NCBI GenBank assembly: GCA_016704345.1
Contig: JADJAH010000011.1
Span: forward strand, 124,001 to 188,000
DNA from: Ignavibacteria bacterium
Lineage (GTDB): Bacteria > Bacteroidota > Ignavibacteria > Tepidaquicellales > Tepidaquicellaceae
DNA length: 64,000 nucleotides
Direction: 5' to 3'
The translations under genes were made by a program, and so were the position numbers. Every line of letters starts with the position of its first letter. Positions within the stretch are counted from its first letter, which is position 1. Shown piece after piece: positions 18,780 to 25,688 of the stretch. Under the pieces are notes generated by a model. That model was not told where the DNA came from. It did no database searches and saw only the letters and a program-made list of their open reading frames with translations.

Positions 18780-19496
18780 TTAGAATGAAGTTCGTTTCCA
18801 TTTCACGGTAACCGGTGAGCCTTCGGCAACAGTAACCGAGTCCGGCTGGCGATCACTTAAGAAGGAGAAATCATTGCCATACATTGATTTGAAGTCGCAA
18901 TGAATAGAATGATCTATTACCTTATTTACCAGCCACCTTGGATGATCCACTTTGTATTCTTGTGATAGCTGATTATTTATTTTAGTATATCCGTAGTAAT
19001 GTTCAAAGATGAATTCTTCGATACTCCCCGGTAACATTTGCTCATTTTTTATGGAAGTATTTACAGCTATATGATTCCATTCTCTATTTATTTTCCAATG
19101 ATACTTTATGCTTTTGGAAAGACTTGTAATTTCTATTTCATTTTTTGTTGGAATAGCGATGTAATGTTCTTTATACAATTTGTTTGCAAGCCATGCTACT
19201 AATTTATAAGGAACGGTTTCATTTATAAAAACCACGCCTCTTTTTATTGAATCTGCTTCAACTCTCTTTACATAAAATCGCAGATTAATTTCTTCAAATG
19301 TTCCTAAAAACGGGACCGGTATATTGAACAGGCTTGTTTGTTTAAACATAAAACCAACAAGGCTCACATAAGTTTTATCTTCGTAAAAATCCAGTTCAAC
19401 ACCGTTTGGCAAGTAGGGTTTTAATAGCTCAGAGTTTACGGCATAATTTGCCATAATCAAATTTTCCCAACGGGCTGATAAAAAAATATCGGTCAA
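18780..19496 (-). CDS. DUF2071 / YqjF-like protein
   Basis: 238 residues. MTDIFLSARWENLIMANYAV, LLKPYLPNGVELDFYEDKTY, VSLVGFMFKQTSL and RGVVFINETVPYKLVAWLAN match the YqjF/DUF2071 family, which has an acetoacetate-decarboxylase-like beta-barrel fold. No catalytic function is established for the family. It ends 9 bases before DUF2805 and starts 26 bases after the SDR gene, so it belongs to the photolyase-associated operon. Confidence 0.85.
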   Translation of the reverse strand: MTDIFLSARWENLIMANYAVNSELLKPYLPNGVELDFYEDKTYVSLVGFMFKQTSLFNIPVPFLGTFEEINLRFYVKRVEADSIKRGVVFINETVPYKLVAWLANKLYKEHYIAIPTKNEIEITSLSKSIKYHWKINREWNHIAVNTSIKNEQMLPGSIEEFIFEHYYGYTKINNQLSQEYKVDHPRWLVNKVIDHSIHCDFKSMYGNDFSFLSDRQPDSVTVAEGSPVTVKWKRTSF

Positions 19497-19522
19497 TTTA
19501 TTTTAAAGATTAAGTTTAACGG

Positions 19523-20227
19523 TTAAATTTTTACGGAAGACATCCCTCCGTCCACATGTAGAATTTGCCCTGTTATCCAACTTGCTTTTTCGGAAAGCAA
19601 AAATGCTGCCATGCATGCTATGTCTTTAGCAGTGCCAATCCTTTTAAGCGGATGCCGCAATGCATTGGCCTCTTTCTTTTGTTCGCTATTTAATAAGAAA
19701 GCTGCCAAAGGAGTATCAGTCAAAGATGGTGCAATACAATTTACTCTTATTTTAGGCGCATATTCAGCTGCTAACGCTCTGGTTAGTCCCTCAATTGCGC
19801 CTTTGGAAGCCGCAACCTGAGTATGAAAAGGCAAACCGGTTTGTACAGCAAGTGTAGAAAATAAAACTATTGAAGCATTTGCAGATTTCTTCAATCGCGG
19901 TATAACTATTTGTAGAAGTTTAATGGCTCCACTTACCTGCAGTTTATAGTCAGATTCAAAATCCTCCGGTTTAATTCTTTCAAAAGGTCTGAGGTTAATG
20001 CTCCCAGGGCAGTAAACAAATCCCGCCAGATCATCAGGTAAATAATCTAAAGAGATGGAATCCTCTAATACATTCAGTTGATGAAAACTTATGTTTGAGT
20101 TTTCAGCAGTTGGGTGAGTTTTATTAAAAGTTGCTATCACTTGCTTGCCGGATTCGGCAAGTTGGCTTGCCAATTCGTTCCCAATACCGGTGGAAGCCCC
20201 GATTATTAAGTAATGCTGCATGTTCAT
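19523..20227 (-). CDS. SDR family oxidoreductase without the catalytic Tyr
   Basis: About 234 residues. MQHYLIIGASTGIGNELASQ is the T-G-x-x-x-G-x-G-type cofactor loop, FVYCPGSINLRPF corresponds to N-A-G, and IVLFSTLAVQTG carries the Ser of the active site. The Y-x-x-x-K motif is altered: HTQVAASKGAIEGL has Val where Tyr is expected, although Lys is kept. RVNCIAPSLTDTPLA and ITGQILHVDGGMS are normal. The paralogue at 43165-43859 has Ile there. The start is the ATG at 20225-20227 (another ATG six bases later). It lies in the photolyase cluster and could act on a flavin or pterin, or be non-catalytic. Confidence 0.85.
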   Translation of the reverse strand: MNMQHYLIIGASTGIGNELASQLAESGKQVIATFNKTHPTAENSNISFHQLNVLEDSISLDYLPDDLAGFVYCPGSINLRPFERIKPEDFESDYKLQVSGAIKLLQIVIPRLKKSANASIVLFSTLAVQTGLPFHTQVAASKGAIEGLTRALAAEYAPKIRVNCIAPSLTDTPLAAFLLNSEQKKEANALRHPLKRIGTAKDIACMAAFLLSEKASWITGQILHVDGGMSSVKI

Positions 20228-20440
20228 TTTCAATATTAAATTTGCCGGCAATGAATGCTGTAAGTTGTACAATTAAACCCGACTGCCGGCTGAGTTAGTT
20301 GTACACATCTCAATGTATTCCCGTTGCGCATTTATTGGATTTATGAATGAGAAAAATACTAATACTGCGTTTGAAATTATTGTGCAAAAAAGGATTAAAG
20401 TGTGGCTGATTCAAATAGGTGTTCGCAGCCTGCATATTAA

Positions 20441-20785
20441 TCATTTGTGCAGTGAAATGAAAAAAATGTATGCGTTTAACACCATATAAAATAATGCCGG
20501 CAGTGTAACCCATATAGTATCTCTGACTTTTATCCTGACTGCAACACCCAACAACATTAATATTGCCAGTCCCCCTGCTGAAATCAGTAAAATAGGTTGA
20601 TACATTAAACCTATGAGCAAACCTAAAGCCCCCAGTAATTCTAAGACAGCGGTAAGTGCTCCTGCTTTCTCAAGTCCAAAGCGTTTGAACTCATTTTTCA
20701 TTTCTGTTGATTTGAAATATGCAATTCCATAACCCATAAATGACAGGCTTGAAATAAGAATCAGGGCAGTAAGCAAATTTATCAT
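20441..20785 (-). CDS. DoxX-like small membrane protein
   Basis: 114 residues with four membrane segments (about 1-20, 42-64, 66-85 and 94-112). MINLLTALILISSLSFMGYG, FGLEKAGALTAVLELLGALG and LLIGLMYQPILLISAGGLA fit the DoxX family (R-F-G-L-x-K then V-x-E-L-L-G). DoxX-like proteins are often linked to redox enzymes; the role is not defined. It is the most upstream gene of the photolyase cluster, 213 bases before the SDR gene, so it may be separately transcribed. Confidence 0.8.
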   Translation of the reverse strand: MINLLTALILISSLSFMGYGIAYFKSTEMKNEFKRFGLEKAGALTAVLELLGALGLLIGLMYQPILLISAGGLAILMLLGVAVRIKVRDTIWVTLPALFYMVLNAYIFFISLHK

Positions 20786-20855
20786 TATAATATTTTAGTG
20801 ACATGTCAGCAATAAAGAGACAAAGTATTGTGTAGATGAGTTCCATGTTTTAAAA

Positions 20856-20921
20856 CTCGTTACGAATCTCCTGTTTCGTAACGGATGATCTTGCATTTCC
20901 AATCAAGAGATTGGGAAGAAG
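20856..20921. repeat. REP-type two-hairpin element
   Basis: CTCGTTACGAATCTCCTG and TTTCGTAACG form the left hairpin, and ATTTCCAATCAAGAGATTGG with GAAG the right. It is diverged but has the family spacing. Confidence 0.75.
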
Positions 20922-21027
20922 TTGCTGAGCCTCTCTTTAAGCATTTGTACAACAACCCTCTTAACATGTGTATAGCAACGGACCTCAGCTAAAGCTTGGA
21001 GGGTAAAAGGAAAATTTCCGCAATGCT

Positions 21028-21441
21028 TTAACAACTGGCCGGATTTTCTTTACTCATTCTCCAAAGCAATAAGCCGGACAAGGTAAAAACTAGACCGACT
21101 GAGAACATTATTATGTGAAGGATAGAAACGTCTCTTACCATTATAACTTGTATCAATATCCAGCCCCCCAGCAAAATTCCCTGAATGATGACAAATACAG
21201 ATGAGTACGCTTTATTCTTTATCACTGCGTAAGCAGCTGCAAAATTTAATAACCCATTCACGACCAACAGTACTATTCCCGGAATCAGATAGGAATTAAA
21301 TGGAGAGAAATTCAAATATTCTACAGACATTCCCAATTTCCGGCCCGAAGGGTCAGTGATAAATAAGAATCCTGCAACTACAGCGTTAATTGCTGTAATA
21401 ATTAGTAACGAAATTACAGTAAGTCTTAAAATTTTTTTCAT
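21028..21441 (-). CDS. Small four-helix membrane protein, unknown function
   Basis: 137 residues from the ATG at 21439-21441. Four hydrophobic segments are visible: LRLTVISLLIITAINAVVAG, PGIVLLVVNGLLNFAAAYAV, VFVIIQGILLGGWILIQVIM and IIMFSVGLVFTLSGLLLW. I recognise no family. The frame is open further upstream to 21660, but that part is translated REP sequence, so I reject the longer start. Confidence 0.65.
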   Translation of the reverse strand: MKKILRLTVISLLIITAINAVVAGFLFITDPSGRKLGMSVEYLNFSPFNSYLIPGIVLLVVNGLLNFAAAYAVIKNKAYSSVFVIIQGILLGGWILIQVIMVRDVSILHIIMFSVGLVFTLSGLLLWRMSKENPASC

Positions 21442-21481
21442 GCAGAAAAACTGGATTCTATTATGCCTGTTAAAGATTTCC

Positions 21482-21652
21482 CTCGTTACGAATCTCCCTG
21501 CCTGCGCCAGGCCCGCCTGCTTAGAATGAATATCTTCTCCTCTCTGCGGGCAGGCCCGCCTGCTTAGAATGAATATCTTCTCCTCTCTGCGGGCAGGCAG
21601 GCTGATTCGTAACGGTAGTTCTTGCGATTCCAAAAAGAAGATTGGGAACGAG
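21482..21652. repeat. REP element with two tandem 43-bp units inserted in its loop
   Basis: The left arm CTCGTTACGAATCTCC and the return arm GATTCGTAACG are separated by about 110 bases of GC-rich insert instead of 2-4 bases. The insert holds two identical 43-bp units at 21511-21553 and 21554-21596, each GCCCGCCTGC...CTGCGGGCAG. The right REP hairpin (GATTGGGAACGAG) closes the element at 21652. Confidence 0.85.
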
Positions 21653-21683
21653 TGGCTCAAACTCTGTACTTCCCGTTTCGATT

Positions 21684-22685
21684 TTAGTGATTACAGTAAG
21701 TGAGAGCCATTGCTTCATTCAACAACCGGTATGACTTCTTTCTTTCCTCAAAATCGGAGGTGATAGTTACAATTGTAATTTCGTGAATGGCATATTTCTT
21801 CGCGAGCTCATTAAGTTTCTTAGATACTGCTTCTGCATCACCGATCACAGCAGATCTTCTTCTGTATTCTATCAGCATCTTTTCTTCAAAAGAGAAACTA
21901 TGATTCAGTGATGTCTCTTTATCAGGAAATGGAATATTCCTGCCCTTAAGAAAAGTTTGTGCCAACCAGTATTCGGAGCACTTTGAAATTCGCAGTGCAT
22001 CTTCGTGTGTTTCTCCAGTGACGGAAAACAATGCAAGATTAAGATAAGGCTCTTTAAGGTGAACAGACGGCTTGAAGTTCTGATAATAAATCTGAAAGCA
22101 CTGCAGCATATATTCATCGTTAATGAAACTTCCGAATGTGTAGGGCAGTCCGTTTTCGGCGGCAAATACAGCGCTGTCAGGGCTAGTTCCGAGAATCCAT
22201 ATTTCCGGCATGGCTTGTCCTTCAGGCACGGCAGAGACATTCCCGTTTTGTTTATTCGTTGAAGAATGTTTCAAATAGTTTATCAGCTCGGTGATCTTTG
22301 CAAAAGAATCTTCGTTAGATGTTCTCATAGCCTTGATAATATTTCCGTCCCCGCCGGGCGCTCTTCCTATTCCGAGATCTATTCTGCCCGGGTACAGGCA
22401 CTGAAGCATGTTGAACTGTTCCGCAATCTTCAAAGGGCTGTAATGACTTATCAGTACTCCGCCCGAACCGATTCGAATGGTTTTTGTAGATGATGCAAGT
22501 GCTGATATCAGTATCTCGGGACTTGCCGAGGCGAATGATCTTGAATTATGATGTTCCGCAACCCAGTACCTGTGGTATCCGAGCTCTTCGGCAAGTTTTG
22601 CAAGTTCGATTGTTTGTTGAACTGCTTCTTCCGAAGACATTCCCTGAATGACAGGCGATTGATCGAGTATGTTAAGTCTTATCAT
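21684..22685 (-). CDS. LLM class flavin-dependent oxidoreductase (luciferase-like)
   Basis: 333 residues from the ATG at 22683-22685. MIRLNILDQSPVIQGMSSEE, YHRYWVAEHHNSRSFASASP, TIRIGSGGVLISHYSPLKIA and FNMLQCLYPGRIDLGIGRAP are the hallmark segments of the bacterial-luciferase-like TIM-barrel family (W-V-A-E-H-H and G-R-I-D-L-G-I-G-R-A-P). The C-terminal part (DFEERKKSYRLLNEAMA) fits the MsnO8-like subgroup. The family uses reduced FMN and O2, or F420, on varied substrates; the substrate is not known. It is a single minus-strand gene. The frame is open to 22724, but the conserved start is at 22685. Confidence 0.9.
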   Translation of the reverse strand: MIRLNILDQSPVIQGMSSEEAVQQTIELAKLAEELGYHRYWVAEHHNSRSFASASPEILISALASSTKTIRIGSGGVLISHYSPLKIAEQFNMLQCLYPGRIDLGIGRAPGGDGNIIKAMRTSNEDSFAKITELINYLKHSSTNKQNGNVSAVPEGQAMPEIWILGTSPDSAVFAAENGLPYTFGSFINDEYMLQCFQIYYQNFKPSVHLKEPYLNLALFSVTGETHEDALRISKCSEYWLAQTFLKGRNIPFPDKETSLNHSFSFEEKMLIEYRRRSAVIGDAEAVSKKLNELAKKYAIHEITIVTITSDFEERKKSYRLLNEAMALTYCNH

Positions 22686-22854
22686 TGCACAAGATAAGTC
22701 AATGTGATTATTCGGGAAATACAAAATGTGAAGATAGCAACTGCCAGTTAGCCGAGCCGCTCTGACAATACGCTAGAGTAATTAGTGTTCTTGTTCTCAA
22801 TCTGAAGAGTGGGAAGGAGAAGACAAATGCTGTAACAAGCATAGCTGAAGTCTG

Positions 22855-23268
22855 TCAACGAGGTTTTGACAAAAAAGTCTCTGGTGTCATGACTTTTATT
22901 GTCGCCTTTTTGTAGTCCCTGATGTTTCTTGTCAACATTAAATCAATACCGTTCTCTATTGCAGAATAATATTGTATTGCGTCTTCGAAGTCTGCAAAGT
23001 CTGATGCTATTGCCAGATCAATTGTTTTACTATCAACGGGCAGTACTGTCACCAGTGTCTTGAACTTAGCAATGATCTGTCTCGAATTGGGGGCTGAATA
23101 TTGTGACTTTAAAATGTAGTCGATGTTTGCAAATGAAAGAGAAGATACACATGTTCTTATTTTTCCGGTGTCTGCCAGAGAAAATAATTTTTCAGCAACA
23201 GAGTTAAAAGGTTTTCTTCCTGAAAGTAAGTCAAGACAAATGTCGGTATCCACAAATACTTTCTTCAA
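22855..23268 (-). CDS. PIN-domain toxin (VapC-like)
   Basis: 137 residues. MKKVFVDTDICLDLLSGRKP has the first PIN acidic residue (Asp7) in V-D-T-D/N, DFADFEDAIQYYSA the central D, and LMLTRNIRDYKKATIKVMTP the distal D, followed by the usual PEEFL-like ending (PETFL). PIN toxins are Mg-dependent RNases. The gene starts 2 bases after the stop of its antitoxin, a standard toxin-antitoxin layout. Confidence 0.9.
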   Translation of the reverse strand: MKKVFVDTDICLDLLSGRKPFNSVAEKLFSLADTGKIRTCVSSLSFANIDYILKSQYSAPNSRQIIAKFKTLVTVLPVDSKTIDLAIASDFADFEDAIQYYSAIENGIDLMLTRNIRDYKKATIKVMTPETFLSKPR

Positions 23269-23270
23269 TA

Positions 23271-23519
23271 TTACTTCGAGTATTTATTGGATAAATGTCC
23301 CTTGTAACTTTTTTTATAGTCGAAATTTTTGGGAAGATCTATAATTCCCGATAAGCTTTTTACGAGTGGAGTTACATCGTCATCGTCACTCTTTGGATTT
23401 GTCAGGAAATTAAGATAAGTCTCAATAATCTTAGAAAGACTTGTGTTTCTCTTGCGGGCATATGTCTTCGCCCGTTCAATTACGAAGCTGTCAAGCTTTA
23501 CTGTTAATTTGGTGTTCAT
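23271..23519 (-). CDS. Antitoxin partner of the PIN toxin (DUF6364-like)
   Basis: 82 residues. MNTKLTVKLDSFVIERAKTY and ARKRNTSLSKIIETYLNFLT form a ribbon-helix-helix DNA-binding start, followed by an acidic linker and a short C-terminal toxin-binding segment (LPKNFDYKKSYKGHLSNKYS). This is the common antitoxin arrangement in Bacteroidota, probably DUF6364. The upstream region (23520-23560) has two ATACGT motifs that could be an autoregulation site, but this is weak. Confidence 0.85.
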   Translation of the reverse strand: MNTKLTVKLDSFVIERAKTYARKRNTSLSKIIETYLNFLTNPKSDDDDVTPLVKSLSGIIDLPKNFDYKKSYKGHLSNKYSK

Positions 23520-23580
23520 TGTTAATTGTTAATACGTACAAAAATAACAAATGTATACGTGCAATCCAAATTCTTGCTTT

Positions 23581-23690
23581 CCCAGTCCGGAAAATTGGGA
23601 ACGAGGAGTTAAAGGCTTGGGAACGAGGAGGAAACTTTAGTATTGCAGATTTATTCCGTCTCTTGCCTCCTCGTTACGAATCTCCTGATG
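23581..23690. repeat. REP fragments overlapping the end of the neighbouring gene
   Basis: Right ends (AAAATTGGGAACGAGG at 23592-23606, GCTTGGGAACGAGG at 23615-23628) and a left half (CTCGTTACGAATCTCCTGAT at 23670-23689). The left half runs into the 3' end of the gene at 23674-24333 and supplies its stop codon. Confidence 0.7.
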
Positions 23691-24333
23691 ATATTTTTTT
23701 TATTTCAGCATTCTCATGCACGAAATATCCTTCCTCACTTTTCTTTGAAACACTGAGCATAGCTTTTGCCACATCCTTTCCCTGTATCGGTTTGTATTTT
23801 GATGGTGTAAGAAAAGAAAAGGCAGACAATACAGCTTTACCAATTTTTTCACCTAAGCGGGATTCATTTCTTTCACCTAACAAAACAGATGGCCGCATGA
23901 TATGAATGGCTTTTATACCTGATGCTATTACGGCTTCTTCTGTTTCACCCTTGAGCTTCAGGTAAAAGTTATTGCTTTTACTGTTAGCGCCAACGGAAGA
24001 AACAAGAATAAATTTTTCACAGCCGGTCATTTTGCAAAACCGGGAAAGATTCACAGGAATGTCGAAATCAATTTTGTAATAAGCATCTTTATCGCCTTTT
24101 ACTTTTTTCTGCGTAGTACCGATCGTACAAAAAACAACATCGCTGTTGTTGACAGCTGCAAGCAAGGTGTCGCTATCATTAAAATCAACGATCTTCTTTT
24201 CCAGTTTGGGATCTGTTTTATCCATTGGCCTTCGAATCAAAATTCTCACTGTATCAAAGAAAGGATCTTTCAGCAATTCTTCAAGCAGATAATTGCCGAT
24301 CAGACCCGTGGCGCCGATAAGAGTTGCTGTCAT
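23674..24333 (-). CDS. NAD(P)H-binding Rossmann protein (atypical SDR, HTATIP2-like)
   Basis: 219 residues. MTATLIGATGLIGNYLLEEL is the G-A-T-G-L-I-G cofactor loop; VRILIRRPMDKTDPKLEKKI gives the NADP-preferring basic residues; VFCTIGTTQKKVKGDKDAYY, KIDFDIPVNLSRF, KFILVSSVGANSKSNNFYLK and IHIMRPSVLLGERNESRLGE match the HTATIP2-like atypical SDRs. The substrate is unknown. The last residues (GDS) and the TAA lie inside a REP palindrome, so the original C-terminus was probably replaced or shortened by a REP insertion. Confidence 0.85.
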   Translation of the reverse strand: MTATLIGATGLIGNYLLEELLKDPFFDTVRILIRRPMDKTDPKLEKKIVDFNDSDTLLAAVNNSDVVFCTIGTTQKKVKGDKDAYYKIDFDIPVNLSRFCKMTGCEKFILVSSVGANSKSNNFYLKLKGETEEAVIASGIKAIHIMRPSVLLGERNESRLGEKIGKAVLSAFSFLTPSKYKPIQGKDVAKAMLSVSKKSEEGYFVHENAEIKKISSGDS

Positions 24334-24389
24334 ATTTTTTATTTATACTCGTAAAAACAAAATCCGATGGTTCAATTTTCCTTCCTCCC

Positions 24390-24595
24390 CTCGTTACGAA
24401 TCTCCGGTTGGGTATGGCGGGACACATTTCCTCGTTACAACCGATTCGGTTACCCCTCGTTACGAATCTCCCGATTCGTAACGTTAGTGCTTGCGTTCCC
24501 AATCGGGAGATTGGGAACGAGTGGCGAAAAGATTGGGAGCGAGGACAAAACAATAATGTTTTTCCCCCTCGTTACGAATCTCCCGATTCGTAACG
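24390..24595. repeat. Cluster of REP-type elements beside the RAYT gene
   Basis: Contains a left fragment at 24390-24406, a diverged left half at 24431-24454, a complete two-hairpin element at 24456-24521, a right end at 24531-24543 and another left half at 24568-24595. Copies are nearly identical where complete (GTTACGAATC/GATTCGTAAC and CCCAATCGGGAGATTGGG). This is the densest REP cluster in the window and it directly abuts the RAYT transposase. Confidence 0.85.
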
Positions 24596-24632
24596 GACTA
24601 TAGCTTTACCTATCAGGATATTCACCGCACCA

Positions 24633-25166
24633 CTACACAAGCCTCACAATATCCAGCAATCCTTTCTTGTCTGTGTAATAATCTTTTGCCGAACTGTATT
24701 CCCAGTCTTCCGGTTTTTCGACTAAACTTTTTCTTACCGGATTATTGTGAATGTACTCGATCTTCTGTTTTAACATCTCATAAGACACAATCTCTTTCGG
24801 ATGAAAACTCTCCTGCCATACCTGATGTATGCTTGTTGTCTTATATTCCGGTTTAAATTCTCTGAATGCTTTTAAGATAGCGTCGTTACAGTCAATCTTA
24901 AGATTCTCAATAATTTTTCTTGCGGAATATTTTTTTGCAGATTGCATAATCTTCGAAATATCATCATTAGAAATTATCATATGAAAATGATTAGGCATAA
25001 AAACATAGGCGTAAATAATTAGATCATTCTTGTCTTGATAATGCTTCATCGTATTTATCATTATGCTAAAGTATGCTTCATTCACAAAAACAGGAATCCA
25101 ATTCACTATTGTCGAAGTTACAAAGAAAATTCCGTTTTCATCGTGAATCTTGTATCTGCTTCTCAT
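24633..25166 (-). CDS. REP-associated tyrosine transposase (RAYT, Y1/HUH family)
   Basis: 177 residues. RSRYKIHDENGIFFVTSTIV is the first strand of the Y1 fold; YAYVFMPNHFHMIISNDDIS contains the metal-binding H-U-H (His60, His62), and MLKQKIEYIHNNPVRKSLV carries the presumed nucleophile Tyr138 in the RAYT-typical Y-I-H-N-N-P-V-R. PEDWEYSSAKDYY is the usual end. RAYTs cut and join single-stranded REP hairpins and are single-copy housekeeping-like transposases. The gene is bracketed by REP hairpins within 40 bases on both sides, and the window holds many REPs, so this enzyme is the natural mobiliser. It looks intact. Confidence 0.92.
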   Translation of the reverse strand: MRSRYKIHDENGIFFVTSTIVNWIPVFVNEAYFSIMINTMKHYQDKNDLIIYAYVFMPNHFHMIISNDDISKIMQSAKKYSARKIIENLKIDCNDAILKAFREFKPEYKTTSIHQVWQESFHPKEIVSYEMLKQKIEYIHNNPVRKSLVEKPEDWEYSSAKDYYTDKKGLLDIVRLV

Positions 25167-25190
25167 GGTTCAATTCATTTTGCTGTTATA

Positions 25191-25221
25191 CTCTGTTCCC
25201 AATCAGGAGATTGGGAACGAG
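25191..25221. repeat. REP right-half hairpin upstream of RAYT
   Basis: TGTTCCCAATCAGGAGATTGG followed by GAACGAG, 25 bases upstream of the RAYT start. With the left half at 24568-24595 it brackets the transposase. Confidence 0.8.
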
Positions 25222-25251
25222 TGGCTAAAAAACAAATCGTTGGTTTGCATA

Positions 25252-25410
25252 CTCGTTACAAATCTCCCTGCCTGCAAGAAGGCATTCCAAATTTTAATGA
25301 CAAGTGGGCAGGCCCGCCTGCAGCGATTGTAAAAGATTAGACAACTGCGGGCAGGCAGGCTGATTCGTAACGGTAGTTGATCCGTTCCCAGTCAGGAGAT
25401 TGGGAACGAG
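25252..25410. repeat. REP element with two different GC-rich units in its loop
   Basis: The left arm (CTCGTTACAAATCTCC) and return arm (GATTCGTAACG) are separated by two units of the CTGCCTGC...GCAGGCAG family, with cores that differ from each other and from those at 21511-21596. The right REP hairpin (CCCAGTCAGGAGATTGGG) completes the element at 25410. The insertion point in the loop is the same as at 21482-21652. Confidence 0.85.
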
Positions 25411-25413
25411 TGG

Positions 25414-25524
25414 CTAAAGAATCTCAAAATACTTTTCGCTTGTAAAAACCGGAATCCATTTTTGAACTGTAGAGGTGACAAAGTAGAGCTGTTTCTCATC
25501 GATGATCCTGTGTCTGCTTTTCAT
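25414..25524 (-). pseudogene. Truncated RAYT fossil
   Basis: ATG at 25522-25524 opens MKSRHRIIDEKQLYFVTSTV and QKWIPVFTSEKYFEIL, which aligns with the first 36 residues of the RAYT at 24633-25166 (RSRYKIHDENGIFFVTSTIV, NWIPVFVNEAYFSIM). The frame ends at a TAG at 25414-25416, at the exact border of the neighbouring REP element. The catalytic domain is absent. It shows that a second RAYT once stood here and was cut at a REP boundary. Confidence 0.8.
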
Positions 25525-25586
25525 GATTTCTTCTCCTTTAATAAGTTCACATTCGACGTGATAAATGTAATTAGACTTTTAGGGAT

Positions 25587-25640
25587 ATGAAACGGAGTTT
25601 CATGTGCAAGAGCGCTCCCAAACCGGAGTTTGGGAGCGAG
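25587..25640. repeat. Variant two-hairpin palindrome (different sequence, same layout)
   Basis: ATGAAACGGAGTTTCAT (25587-25603) and CGCTCCCAAACC/GGAGTTTGGGAGCG (25613-25638) are two palindromes separated by 9 bases, ending in GCGAG like the REP family. The sequence differs from the other REPs, suggesting a second REP subfamily. A diverged right end (GGAGATTGGGAACGA) lies at 25670-25684. Confidence 0.6.
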
Positions 25641-25688
25641 CGGGGAATCTGTGTTTTCGGACATTCTGAGGAGATTGGGAACGATTTG

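Noticed and set aside
20310..20513. 67-codon minus-strand frame overlapping DoxX
   Set aside because: It is out of frame with DoxX, and its translation has no domain or membrane pattern.
21511..21596. CRISPR array hypothesis for the GC-rich units with different cores
   Set aside because: Only one or two units stand together, the ends are short inverted repeats, and the sites are dispersed and nested in REPs. No cas genes were seen.
21442..21660. N-terminal extension of the small membrane protein
   Set aside because: The extension is translated REP and GC-rich repeat (repeated FILSRRACPQRGED). The ATG at 21441 is the reasonable start.
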